DNA of 64,000 nt, from contig NZ_NEHW01000004.1 in the NCBI RefSeq assembly GCF_002112505.1, positions 1 through 64,000 on the forward strand. The letters run 5' to 3'. This document shows, piece after piece, positions 26,568 through 34,290 of the stretch. Source of the DNA: Pseudomonas sp. R28(2017). Its GTDB lineage: Bacteria; Pseudomonadota; Gammaproteobacteria; Pseudomonadales; Pseudomonadaceae. A program made the position numbers and the translations under genes. Position 1 is the first letter of the stretch; every line of letters starts with the position of its first letter. Under the pieces are notes generated by a model that saw nothing but the letters and a program-made list of their open reading frames with translations, did no database searches and was not told where the DNA came from.

Positions 26568-27458
26568 ATGCGTATCGCATTCATCGGCCTGGGCAACATG
26601 GGCGCGCCCATGGCCCGCAACCTGATCAAGGCCGGGCACCCGTTGAACCTGTTCGACCTGAACAAGACCGTGCTGGCCGAGCTCGCCGAACTGGGCGGGC
26701 AGGTCAGCGCCTCGCCTCGGGACGCGGCGGCCAGCAGCGAGCTGGTGATCACCATGCTGCCGGCGGCGGCCCATGTGCGCAGCGTCTACCTGGATGAAGA
26801 CACGGGCGTGCTGGCCGGCATCCGCCCAGGCACCCCGACCGTGGATTGCAGCACCATCGACCCGCAGACCGCCCGCGAGGTGTCCAAGGCTGCAGCGGCC
26901 AAAGGCGTCGACATGGGCGATGCGCCGGTCTCCGGCGGCACGGGCGGCGCGGCGGCGGGCACCCTGACCTTCATGGTCGGCGCCAGCGCCGAGCTGTTCG
27001 CCACGCTGCAGCCGGTGCTGGCGCAGATGGGCCGCAACATCGTGCACTGCGGCGAGGTCGGTACCGGGCAGATCGCCAAAATCTGCAACAACCTGCTGCT
27101 GGGCATCTCGATGATCGGCGTGTCCGAGGCCATGGCCCTGGGCAGCGCGCTGGGCATCGACACCAAGGTGCTGGCGGGGATCATCAATAGCTCGACCGGG
27201 CGTTGCTGGAGCTCGGATACCTACAACCCGTGGCCGGGCATCATCGAGACTGCGCCGGCGTCGCGTGGCTATACCGGTGGGTTTGGCGCCGAACTGATGC
27301 TCAAGGACTTGGGGCTGGCCACCGAAGCGGCACGCCAGGCGCATCAGCCAGTGATTCTGGGGGCTGTGGCCCAGCAGCTGTACCAGGCCATGAGCCTGCG
27401 TGGTGACGGCGGCAAGGACTTCTCGGCGATCGTCGAGGGTTACCGCAAGAAGGATTGA
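26568..27458 (+). CDS. mmsB: 3-hydroxyisobutyrate dehydrogenase
   Basis: MmsB oxidises 3-hydroxyisobutyrate to methylmalonate semialdehyde with NAD, feeding MmsA. The 296-aa protein begins with the Rossmann motif FIGLGNMGAPMARNL (residues 4-18). It has the substrate-binding signature DAPVSGGTGGAAAGTLTFMVG and the catalytic Lys region GQIAKICNNLLLG. It starts 10 bp after mmsA with GGAG upstream, so both form one operon. Confidence 0.95.
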   Translation: MRIAFIGLGNMGAPMARNLIKAGHPLNLFDLNKTVLAELAELGGQVSASPRDAAASSELVITMLPAAAHVRSVYLDEDTGVLAGIRPGTPTVDCSTIDPQTAREVSKAAAAKGVDMGDAPVSGGTGGAAAGTLTFMVGASAELFATLQPVLAQMGRNIVHCGEVGTGQIAKICNNLLLGISMIGVSEAMALGSALGIDTKVLAGIINSSTGRCWSSDTYNPWPGIIETAPASRGYTGGFGAELMLKDLGLATEAARQAHQPVILGAVAQQLYQAMSLRGDGGKDFSAIVEGYRKKD

Positions 27459-27492
27459 CGAGCGAGGACTTCATCGCGGGCCGGGCGGCCTT

Positions 27493-27517
27493 CCCTCTGT
27501 AACTGCGCACCAGAGGG
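27493..27517. terminator. Possible terminator hairpin after mmsB
   Basis: CCCTCTG and CAGAGGG form a 7-bp stem with an 11-nt loop in a G+C-rich stretch between convergent mmsB and the immunity-like gene. No long T-run follows on the plus strand until TGTTTTTT at about 27538, so assignment is tentative. Confidence 0.4.
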
Positions 27518-27549
27518 GAGGGGGCCCGTACTGCGATGTTTTTTGAGCA

Positions 27550-27942
27550 TTATTTAGGTAAGGGGGGTAAGTAATGCATGAAAACTCCCAAACCAAAAAA
27601 TGCGATAGTCAATATCAAAAGCGAGGAGCCTAGGAAGATTAGGAGGGTCTTGATTTTTGAAGGTAGATTGTTTATTTCCTTGATGTCAATGAGGTTTTTT
27701 CGTGCATACATTTTAGGAATGAGCAGAATGAATGATATATTCGTTAGTCGAAAGAATTTCCCCATCAAGCCTGCATGCAGCCAGAGTTTTTTTTCGTCGG
27801 TTATTGCAGTGCAATTTAATAAAAATCCTTCAATGTAATCAATTTTTCGATGAGCGATACATGTCGTTAATGCCAAGTTCAAGAAAAGTAAAACTGTGAC
27901 TGTCATGCTGTAGACTAAAAAAATCCAGTGCATGATTGTCAT
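27550..27942 (-). CDS. Small membrane protein, probable immunity protein for the upstream effector
   Basis: A 130-aa protein with at least three hydrophobic segments (about 5-27, 67-80 and 101-125) and a Lys-rich loop between. I do not recognise a family. Its ATG (27942) overlaps the stop of the Hcp-linked effector gene (ATGA), and it is distinctly A+T rich. Membrane-embedded immunity proteins are the usual partners of pore-forming T6SS effectors, so this role is inferred from position and topology. Confidence 0.7.
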   Translation of the reverse strand: MTIMHWIFLVYSMTVTVLLFLNLALTTCIAHRKIDYIEGFLLNCTAITDEKKLWLHAGLMGKFFRLTNISFILLIPKMYARKNLIDIKEINNLPSKIKTLLIFLGSSLLILTIAFFGLGVFMHYLPPLPK

Positions 27943-28916
27943 TTTGCTACTGCCTCGTATAGAAGTTCCCCAGCCCAGGCGCCTGCTTTATTCCCAAATT
28001 TTCCGCCTGCCATTCCCCCCACTGTACCGCCGAATATCCCACAAGCGAGTGCTCCGGTTCCACCTGTCGCTACGCCAAACACCACGCTGCAAGCAGCACC
28101 AAGAAGAAGCTTGCCACTGGCTGCCCCAGCAGTAGTACCAAACAAGCCCAAGGTTAATGAACTAACCTCGACATACTGCGCCTTTTTGCATTCCTCCTCG
28201 CGTCCGAGCGTACAGGCTTTATGTATCTCCAATCCGGTAGCAGCGACATCTAACGCAATCCCGACATACGTTCCTTTCTTTATCAAATTAGCAGCTGTCG
28301 CCACGCCTGATACTTTGTTAGCATATCCTGCAATTTCGCCTGTATGTAAATAACTCTTTGTGGATATCCCTAGCGTCCTTTTGATCGAGCTTTTGTTCCT
28401 TAGACCAGAACCGAAAGCAGCCAGCTTGTCCAACTGCTCATCCAGTTTCATGAACAAGGCGGCACGCTTTGCATAGAACTGATCGCGAGCCGCCATGGTT
28501 CCTGACCCGAGATGCCGTTGATGCAGCTTCTCGATATCTATCAAAGTGGCTTCGATCGCTTTCAGGTGCTTGCTCCAGCCTTCACTGACCACACCAGCGC
28601 CTATGGACGCATGCGCGATGAGGCTTTTCAATGTCTCGAAATTGTCCAGAAAAAAGTTATCCACACCTTGGCCGTTGCGCATCAGCCCCAAATGCGCAAT
28701 GGTCGCTTGCCTCATCATCCAGGCCTCTTGGCTGGTGCAGGAAGCTGTGGTGGGGTCGCCGATGATGATTAGTTCACCGCTACGGACCACTGTATTGGCA
28801 ATGTGTGAATTCAATACGTCAAACTTTTCCAGGGAATGACCGGTCAGCGCCAGGTCGGACTTCAGCCTGTGATAATTTTGCAGCTTGTGGTTGAGGTACG
28901 CGCGAGCTTCAGACAT
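27939..28916 (-). CDS. Putative Hcp-dependent pore-forming T6SS effector
   Basis: A 325-aa protein encoded 10 bp downstream of hcp. The ATG at 28916 has GAGGG upstream; a longer frame overlaps hcp. The N-terminal part is mostly helical and soluble. The last 100 residues form a hydrophobic glycine-rich region (LGLFGTTAGAASGKLLLGAACSVVFGVATGGTGALACGIFGGTVGGMAGGKFG spread over about 250-312) with GxxxG repeats of the glycine-zipper type. Such segments occur in membrane-permeabilising effectors. No enzymatic motif is visible. Function is inferred from context (hcp upstream, membrane immunity-like gene downstream). Confidence 0.7.
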   Translation of the reverse strand: MSEARAYLNHKLQNYHRLKSDLALTGHSLEKFDVLNSHIANTVVRSGELIIIGDPTTASCTSQEAWMMRQATIAHLGLMRNGQGVDNFFLDNFETLKSLIAHASIGAGVVSEGWSKHLKAIEATLIDIEKLHQRHLGSGTMAARDQFYAKRAALFMKLDEQLDKLAAFGSGLRNKSSIKRTLGISTKSYLHTGEIAGYANKVSGVATAANLIKKGTYVGIALDVAATGLEIHKACTLGREEECKKAQYVEVSSLTLGLFGTTAGAASGKLLLGAACSVVFGVATGGTGALACGIFGGTVGGMAGGKFGNKAGAWAGELLYEAVAK

Positions 28917-28926
28917 GGCAGCACCC

Positions 28927-29415
28927 TCACGCGTATTTTCTGTTGCCGATACGGTCCCAGCCCCCGGCGATATTACCGCCGCCACTGCCATCCTGGCGGC
29001 GCTGCTGGGTGTAAGTGGTCTTGATGCGCCCGTAATTGAGTTGCACCACTTCCAGTGGCACCCCTGAGTCCACGGCCTGCGAATACTCCGCGATGATCAC
29101 CTCTTCGAGGATGACTTCGAAGTACCTCAGTTTGTCACCGCCAGCACGGCAGAGGGCGAGCTTCACTTCTTTCAGATGCTGGCCTGTGCAACTGGCTTCC
29201 ATCAGTTTGCAACTGGCGCTGTCGAGGTACTTGGTGAAAGTGAAGTTGGTGACGGACGTCCTGCCTGATGTTGCGCCGCCTGCGGAACTGGCTGTGGCTG
29301 ATGTACTTTGGCTGACGCCAAAGTCGTAGCCCAGCACTTCAATCCATTTGCTGTATTTTTCGTCCAGTGCTTCGCCTGGAATACTGTCGATCTGAATGTA
29401 GGCGTCGAATGCCAT
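28927..29415 (-). CDS. hcp: Type VI secretion Hcp-family tube protein
   Basis: Hcp forms the hexameric-ring tube of the T6SS and can chaperone effectors in its lumen. The 162-aa product begins MAFDAYIQIDSIPGEALDEKY and contains FTFTKYLDSASCKLMEASCTGQHLKEVKL and YFEVILEEVIIAEYSQAVDSG, the Hcp1-like core. The C-terminus is extended with QQRRQDGSGGGNIAGGWDRIGNRKYA. AAGGAGAG 5 bp before the ATG at 29415 is ideal. No other T6SS genes are in the window, so this is an orphan hcp island. Confidence 0.92.
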   Translation of the reverse strand: MAFDAYIQIDSIPGEALDEKYSKWIEVLGYDFGVSQSTSATASSAGGATSGRTSVTNFTFTKYLDSASCKLMEASCTGQHLKEVKLALCRAGGDKLRYFEVILEEVIIAEYSQAVDSGVPLEVVQLNYGRIKTTYTQQRRQDGSGGGNIAGGWDRIGNRKYA

Positions 29416-29655
29416 GATTACTCTCCTTGACATTATTTTGAATGGGCCATACTGCCCGGCGATTCGGGCGATCAGTGCAGGCTAGGTCTGGGAGAGTGCG
29501 AGGGCAATAGGCTGTGGGGCGGAAAAATGCAATTCAGAAAAGGACTACAAAAAGGGGATTATGTCTGAATGTGTTTGTCAGGAGATGTAACTGTGCATCA
29601 CTGGGTTTATGCACTTCTACTACGGGTATTAAACATGATGTTAATTATGGTGGTG

Positions 29656-29688
29656 GCCCTGTAGGAAGTTTCGCACTTCCCACAGGGC
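29656..29688. terminator. Bidirectional terminator hairpin
   Basis: GCCCTGTAGGAAGT and ACTTCCCACAGGGC form a 14-bp stem with one mismatch and a TTCGC loop. It lies 25 bp past the cupin stop (minus strand) and on the upstream side of hcp. Confidence 0.75.
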
Positions 29689-29712
29689 TTACATCGTTCT
29701 GGCAAAAGAAAA

Positions 29713-30057
29713 TCAGGCGAAGACGAAGTACTTGCGCACAGTCTCGACCACTTCCCAGGTACCCTTCATCCCCGGTTCGATCACGAACACATCGCCCGCT
29801 TTCAGGTGCTTCGGCTCTTCGCCTTCCGGGGTGATGATGCAGTAGCCATCGAGGAAGTGGCAGAACTCCCACTTCTCGTAATTGACCTCGAACTTGCCCG
29901 GGGTGCAGATCCAGGTACCCATGATCTTGCTGCCGTCGGCCGACAGGTAGGCGTTGAGGTTGACGGTGTGCGGATCGCCGCCGATGCGCTTCCACTTGGT
30001 GGCGTCCACGACCGGCGTCGGGCAGGTTTCGCGCAGGACGGTGATGAAATCGGACAT
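29713..30057 (-). CDS. Cupin-domain protein (Cupin_3/DUF861-like)
   Basis: A 114-aa single-domain cupin. Motif-like stretches are GTWICTPGKFEVNYEKWEFCHFLDGYCIITPEGEEPKHLKAGDVFVIEPGMKGTWEV, with an E/H/D set that could bind metal. It resembles ethanolamine/ureidoglycine-type DUF861 cupins. Substrate unknown. The ATG at 30057 follows AGGAG. It stands alone between a terminator and the dmeF-like gene. Confidence 0.85.
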   Translation of the reverse strand: MSDFITVLRETCPTPVVDATKWKRIGGDPHTVNLNAYLSADGSKIMGTWICTPGKFEVNYEKWEFCHFLDGYCIITPEGEEPKHLKAGDVFVIEPGMKGTWEVVETVRKYFVFA

Positions 30058-30153
30058 GGCACAACTCCTGGTGACTGGCTGAATGACGGGTCACCATAGG
30101 CCCAAAGGCCGAGCCGCAGTTGCCTGGGCTCGACGTCCAGCTGCCTGCCCGCG

Positions 30154-31086
30154 CTATGCCAGCGCGTTGACCTCGACGGTGATGTGGGCCAGTTCCTCGT
30201 GCACGCCCAGTGCCTGGCGCACGCTGTCGGCGCTCAGTGCCGCCTGGGTGGCCAGGCTGAGGATGCAGGCGTACTGGTCCTTGCCCACGCGCCATACATG
30301 CAGGTCGGTGATGGTGGCAGGCACCGGCAGTTCGGCGACCATCTCGCGAATCTCCTCGACCACCGGTGCGTCCATTTCGGCATCCAGCAAGACGCGCCCG
30401 GTATCGCGCAGCAGGCCGCGGGCCCAGAGCGCCACCAGCACCGCGCCGACCAGGCCCATCACCGGGTCGAGCCAGCTGGCGCCCCAGAACTTGCCGGCCA
30501 GCAGGGCGACGATCGCCAGCACCGAGGTGGCGGCATCGGCGATCACGTGCAGGTAGGCCGAGCGCAGGTTCAGGTCGTGGTGGTGATGGCCATGGTCGTG
30601 ATGATGGTCATGGCCTTGGTGATGATGATCGTGATCGTCGCGCAGCAGCCAGGCGCAGATCAGGTTCACGGCCAGGCCGATCACGGCGATGAAGATCGCC
30701 TCGTCATAGTGGATCGGCCCCGGCGTCAGCAGGCGTTCGGCCGACTGGAAGGCCATCAGCCCGGCCACGCCGAGCAGCAGCAGGGCGCTGGAATAGCCGC
30801 CGAGAATCTCGATCTTCCAGGTACCGAAGGCGAAGCGTTGGTCCTTGGCATAGCGACGCGCGGCGGCGTAGGCCAGCAGCGAAAGCCCCAGGGCCAGGGC
30901 GTGCGAGCTCATGTGCCAGCCGTCGGCGAGCAGTGCCATGGAGTTGAAGAACCAGCCACCGGCGATTTCCGCCACCATCATGATCGCCGTCAGCCACACG
31001 GCCAGGCGTGTCTTGCGCTCGGCGCCGAGGTTGCTGGTGTGGAACTGGTGGCTGTGCTGCCAGCGGCCTGAGGTTTGTGTCGCCAT
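30154..31086 (-). CDS. dmeF: Cation diffusion facilitator metal exporter (DmeF-like)
   Basis: A 310-aa CDF antiporter for divalent metals, probably Co/Ni in the DmeF group. Six TM segments are evident. TM2 carries the site residues in ALLADGWHMSSHALALG (the D...H variant), TM5 has HVIADAATSVLAIVALL, and between TM4 and TM5 there is a His-rich loop (HDHHHQGHDHHHDHGHHHH) typical of metal-sensing CDF proteins. The divergent RcnR/CsoR-family gene with a shared operator-like dyad supports metal control. The gene symbol is by similarity of arrangement. Confidence 0.88.
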   Translation of the reverse strand: MATQTSGRWQHSHQFHTSNLGAERKTRLAVWLTAIMMVAEIAGGWFFNSMALLADGWHMSSHALALGLSLLAYAAARRYAKDQRFAFGTWKIEILGGYSSALLLLGVAGLMAFQSAERLLTPGPIHYDEAIFIAVIGLAVNLICAWLLRDDHDHHHQGHDHHHDHGHHHHDLNLRSAYLHVIADAATSVLAIVALLAGKFWGASWLDPVMGLVGAVLVALWARGLLRDTGRVLLDAEMDAPVVEEIREMVAELPVPATITDLHVWRVGKDQYACILSLATQAALSADSVRQALGVHEELAHITVEVNALA

Positions 31087-31121
31087 GGTTTATCATGCTC
31101 CCGGAATGTCGAGAAATATAC

Positions 31122-31135
31122 TATACCCCAGTATA
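31122..31135. promoter_or_regulatory. Operator-like inverted repeat between dmeF and its repressor
   Basis: TATAC-CCCA-GTATA: 5-bp arms with a C-rich spacer, lying in the 70-bp divergent promoter region. RcnR/CsoR-family repressors bind A/T arms around a G/C tract, so this is a good candidate site. Confidence 0.65.
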
Positions 31136-31156
31136 CCTAGCATGGTGTGAAAGCGA

Positions 31157-31432
31157 ATGGCACATACGATCAAGAGCAAGAAGCAGCTGCTGACCCGGGT
31201 GCGCAAGATCAAAGGCCAGGCCGCCGCCCTGGAGACGGCGCTGGAGCAGGACAAGGACTGCCTGGCGATCCTCCAGCAGATCGCCGCCGTGCGCGGCGCG
31301 GTGAACGGGCTGATGGCCGAGGTCATGGAAGGGCACATCCGCGAGCACCTGGTGGCGGAAGGGCTGAGTGCCGAAGAACGGCAGGAAGAGGCGGACAAGG
31401 TGGCGGCGTTGTTGCGGTCTTATCTGAAGTGA
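31157..31432 (+). CDS. dmeR: RcnR/CsoR-family metal-sensing repressor (DmeR-like)
   Basis: A 91-aa all-helical repressor. MAHTIKSKKQLLTRVRKIKGQAAALETAL is the DUF156 N-terminus with an N-terminal His; Cys at about residue 35 (DKDCLAILQQIAAVRGAVNGLM) and HIREHL complete the metal-ligand set expected for Ni/Co RcnR-type sensors. It probably represses the divergent exporter until metal binds. A C-tract/G-tract palindrome begins at its last codons. Confidence 0.92.
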   Translation: MAHTIKSKKQLLTRVRKIKGQAAALETALEQDKDCLAILQQIAAVRGAVNGLMAEVMEGHIREHLVAEGLSAEERQEEADKVAALLRSYLK

Positions 31433-31448
31433 TACCCCCTGGGGGTAT
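31432..31448. promoter_or_regulatory. CsoR-type palindrome ATACCCCCTGGGGGTAT
   Basis: A perfect 17-bp palindrome with one central base, starting at the repressor's stop codon. Its form (TACCCCC-GGGGGTA) matches published CsoR-family operators better than the upstream dyad. It could be a second operator or a small terminator, but no T-run follows. Confidence 0.6.
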
Positions 31449-31580
31449 GGGCTAGCAAGGCTGGTTTCCTACAGGGCGATAAGTAGAAGCTTACTCTGCG
31501 GACCGAAACATCCGCTGGTCGCCTGAAGTGTGCATGGTGTGTACTGCGCTTTATTTTGGTAAATGCAGTGGAGACGCGCT

Positions 31581-31988
31581 ATGAAATTTCCGGTCGTATT
31601 GCACAAGGACGCCGATTCGGATTACGGCGTGACCATTCCCGATGTACCAGGCTGTTTCTCTGCTGGAGGAACTGTCGCCCAGGCGCTGGAGAACGTTCAG
31701 GAGGCATTGGCGCTTCATTTCGAAGGCTTGGTTGCAGATAACGAAGCGCTTCCGCAAGCGCAGGAAGTCGACGTCCATGTGGCGAATCCCGAGTATGCCG
31801 GTGGGGTCTGGGCTGTTGTTGATTTCGATGTTTCGCCGTACCTGGGGAAGGCCGTACGGTTTAACGCGACACTGCCGGAAAACCTGCTGCAGCGAATCGA
31901 TGAAAAAGTGAAGCGTGACCATCGATATGCCTCTCGCTCCGGATTTCTAGCGTCGGCCGCCCTACGAGAGCTGGCGCTCGCGCATTGA
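31581..31988 (+). CDS. HicB-family antitoxin-like protein, without a visible HicA
   Basis: A 135-aa protein. The N-terminal HicB fold is clear (VVLHKDADSDYGVTIPDVPGCFSAGGTVAQALENVQEALALHFEGL) and a ribbon-helix-helix-like C-terminus follows (RFNATLPENLLQRIDEKVKRDHRYASRSGFLASAALREL). HicB normally neutralises the HicA mRNA interferase encoded just upstream; here the 130 bp upstream contain no HicA frame. GGAG lies before the ATG at 31581. It may act as a stand-alone regulator or be a relic. Confidence 0.85.
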   Translation: MKFPVVLHKDADSDYGVTIPDVPGCFSAGGTVAQALENVQEALALHFEGLVADNEALPQAQEVDVHVANPEYAGGVWAVVDFDVSPYLGKAVRFNATLPENLLQRIDEKVKRDHRYASRSGFLASAALRELALAH

Positions 31989-32041
31989 GCAGCGGAGCTG
32001 CTTTGCAAGCCATCGCAGGCCTCGCGCTGGGCTCAAGGGCC

Positions 32042-32938
32042 TTATAGTTCCTTGTGGACCTGCGTCAATCGCTCGACCAACCCCGCCGTATAGCCGGGTA
32101 GCCCGGCAAAATCCCGCGCACACAACAGTAACCGCCGGTTGGCCCAATCCTCTCGCAGCGCCACCCAGTGCATCGGCAGCACCCCCTGCCAGCGCTGCAC
32201 CGATGCCAGCGGCACCACACCGATACCGGCGCCCCCGGCGACCATGCGTATCACCCCGTCAAATCCCTCGGCGCGCACCCGTACCTGCATGCGGTGGCCT
32301 TCGCGCAGGGCCTGTTCTTCCAGGTACAACGCCAGGGCACTGTTCGCCCCCAGTCCGACATGGCCATGGGCAAGGCAATCGACGAAGCTGGGCGCGGGTT
32401 CTGTGGCGAGGGGGTGATGCAGCGGTGTTACCAGCACCAGCGGATCATCGCGAAACGGCAAGGTCTGTAGATGCGCGCTGGGCGCTGCGGTGGAAATGAT
32501 GCCCAGATCCGCCATGCCCTGGGTGATCGCCTGCACGATACGCAGGCTTGGCAGCTCCTGCACATCGACACTGATCCCAGGGTTGTCGGCGAGGTAGCTG
32601 GCCAGCAGTTCCGGCAGGTATTCGGTCAGCGCTGCCGTGTTGCACAGCAGCCGAACCTGCCCTTGCTGGCCCTTGGCATAGTGGGCCAAGTCGAACTGCA
32701 GGCGCTCGACCTGCTGGCCGATCAGCCGCGCATGCTGCAGCAGCGCCTGCCCGGCAGGCGTCGGCTGCACGCCACGGCGATTGCGCTCGAACAAAGGCGT
32801 GCCAAGCGAGGCCTCCATGGCGCGGATGCGTGCACTGGCCGCTGGCAGCGACAGGTGGCTACGTCGGGCGCCGGCGGTGATGTTGCCGCACTCGGCGGTG
32901 TGCTGGAAAAGCCTGAGGTCGATCAGGTCGAAGTGCAT
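32042..32938 (-). CDS. LysR-family regulator, divergent from a TauE-type permease
   Basis: A 298-aa LysR regulator with HTH FQHTAECGNITAGARRSHLSLPAASARIRAMEASLGTPLFERNRRG (about 10-56) and a substrate-binding domain (LLCNTAALTEYLPELLASYLADNPGISVDVQE). The start ATG 32938 has AGAGG upstream. It is divergent from the permease at 33008 with 69 bp between, the usual layout for a LysR controlling a neighbour. Effector unknown. Confidence 0.9.
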   Translation of the reverse strand: MHFDLIDLRLFQHTAECGNITAGARRSHLSLPAASARIRAMEASLGTPLFERNRRGVQPTPAGQALLQHARLIGQQVERLQFDLAHYAKGQQGQVRLLCNTAALTEYLPELLASYLADNPGISVDVQELPSLRIVQAITQGMADLGIISTAAPSAHLQTLPFRDDPLVLVTPLHHPLATEPAPSFVDCLAHGHVGLGANSALALYLEEQALREGHRMQVRVRAEGFDGVIRMVAGGAGIGVVPLASVQRWQGVLPMHWVALREDWANRRLLLCARDFAGLPGYTAGLVERLTQVHKEL

Positions 32939-33007
32939 CTGCCTCTGTCCTGGCGAGAGTCTGGCTGAGTATATGGCAGATTTTCAGCCCACCCGCAGCG
33001 CGCCATC

Positions 33008-33781
33008 ATGGCGCCCATGAATACCTTGATCGCTTTCTACCAGGACATCGGCCCGGCATTGACGCTGCTGGTGGTCATCACCTTTCTGCTGGCCGGTGCC
33101 GTCAAAGGTGTGATCGGCCTCGGCCTGCCGACCATCGCCATGGGCTTGCTGGGGCTGGCTATGCCGCCGGCGCAGGCTGCGGCCCTTCTGATCGTTCCGT
33201 CGACGCTCACCAACCTCTGGCAGCTCGCAGCCGGTGGGCATCTGCTGGCGCTACTGCGCAGGCTCGGGCCGATGCTGGCGATGATCTTCTTCGGTACTTT
33301 GCTTGGCAGTGCCTGGCTGGGCATCAACAGCGGGCCGTGGGCGGTGCATGGGTTGGGGGCGGCGCTGGTGATCTATGCGTTGTACGGGCTGGTGGGCCCG
33401 GCCTTGCGTGTGGCGCCGGGGCGGGAAGGGTGGTTGGGGCCAATCTGCGGGCTGGTGACCGGTGTGGTCACGGCGGCCACGGGCGTATTCGTGATGCCGG
33501 CGGTGCCTTACCTGCAGAGCCTGGGCCTGAGCCGCGACGAGATGATCCAGGCGCTGGGCCTGTCGTTCACGGTCTCGACCCTGGCGCTCGCCCTCGGCCT
33601 GGCCGGGCAGGATGCCCTGGGCGGGCAAGCGCTGGGTGCTTCGCTGCTGATGCTGGCGCCAGCGCTGTTGGGCATGCTCGCCGGGCAGTGGCTGCGCCAG
33701 CGCATCAGTGCTGCGCTGTTCAAGCGCTGCTTCTTCATCGGCCTGGCCGCGCTGGGCGGCCATTTGCTGATCAACGGTTAG
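33008..33781 (+). CDS. TauE/SafE-family sulfite exporter-like membrane protein
   Basis: A 257-aa protein with about eight hydrophobic segments. VKGVIGLGLPTIAMGLL and GVVTAATGVFVMPAVPYLQSLGLSRDEMIQALGLSFTVSTLALA are the two repeated TauE/SafE blocks. It probably moves small organic or sulfur anions. Starts at 33008 or at the second Met (33017) are equally possible. It ends 11 bp inside the convergent ABM gene. Confidence 0.88.
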   Translation: MAPMNTLIAFYQDIGPALTLLVVITFLLAGAVKGVIGLGLPTIAMGLLGLAMPPAQAAALLIVPSTLTNLWQLAAGGHLLALLRRLGPMLAMIFFGTLLGSAWLGINSGPWAVHGLGAALVIYALYGLVGPALRVAPGREGWLGPICGLVTGVVTAATGVFVMPAVPYLQSLGLSRDEMIQALGLSFTVSTLALALGLAGQDALGGQALGASLLMLAPALLGMLAGQWLRQRISAALFKRCFFIGLAALGGHLLING

Positions 33782-34085
33782 CGGACGAGGCGCTGAGCAT
33801 CACGATCGGCTGGATGTCGAAGTCGCGCTCCAGGTAATCCATGCGTTTTTCGAAGAATTCGACCATGTGCGGCAGTGCCGAGTGCACATCCAGCGCCGCC
33901 TTGTCGGCCCACACCTCATAGAACACGAACAGGCTCGGGTCCTGCTGGTCGCGCAGCATGTGGTATTCGATGCAACCCGGTTCCTGGCGGCTTGGCTCGA
34001 CGTAGGCGCGGAACAGGGTTTCGAAGGCTTCGGCCATTTCCGGACGGGTCTTGGCCTTGAGGATGAATGCGTGCTGCTCGCTCAT
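33771..34085 (-). CDS. ABM-domain monooxygenase-like protein
   Basis: A 104-aa antibiotic-biosynthesis-monooxygenase fold protein: FILKAKTRPEMAEAFETLFRAYVEPSRQEPGCIEYHMLRDQQDPSLFVFYEVWADKAALDVHSALPHM. These small dimeric proteins act on quinones or related substrates, and proximity to MdaB is suggestive. It is divergent from mdaB and its 3' end overlaps the TauE gene by 11 bp. Confidence 0.87.
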   Translation of the reverse strand: MSEQHAFILKAKTRPEMAEAFETLFRAYVEPSRQEPGCIEYHMLRDQQDPSLFVFYEVWADKAALDVHSALPHMVEFFEKRMDYLERDFDIQPIVMLSASSANR

Positions 34086-34152
34086 GGATCGGTTCTCGCA
34101 TTGGGCAAAGGGTGGGTGAAACGATTTTACGGCAATAATGTTTCGTGGATCT

Positions 34153-34167
34153 TTGACTTCAGGTCAA
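34153..34167. promoter_or_regulatory. Inverted repeat TTGAC-N5-GTCAA upstream of mdaB
   Basis: Perfect 5-bp arms with a 5-bp spacer between the divergent ABM and mdaB genes. The spacing differs from an ANR/FNR box (N4). It is a candidate LysR-type or other dimeric-regulator site. Confidence 0.45.
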
Positions 34168-34290
34168 TTGTATTTTGCCCCACGCCTGCTGTATCCCGCG
34201 CCCGCGAGCCTCTAATCTGCCGGCCTCATCTTCTTGACGCGATCACAGGCATTCAGGCCTCGGATCGCCACCGACACCTTCGAGGCCAGC

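Noticed and set aside
24899..26755. Very long minus-strand open frame antisense to mmsA and running into the LysR gene
   Set aside because: The part beyond 24898 is an antisense shadow of mmsA caused by high GC; the real LysR protein starts at 24898.
34153..34167. ANR box upstream of mdaB
   Set aside because: The arms TTGAC/GTCAA are separated by 5 bp, not the 4 bp required for an ANR/FNR site; kept only as a generic operator candidate.
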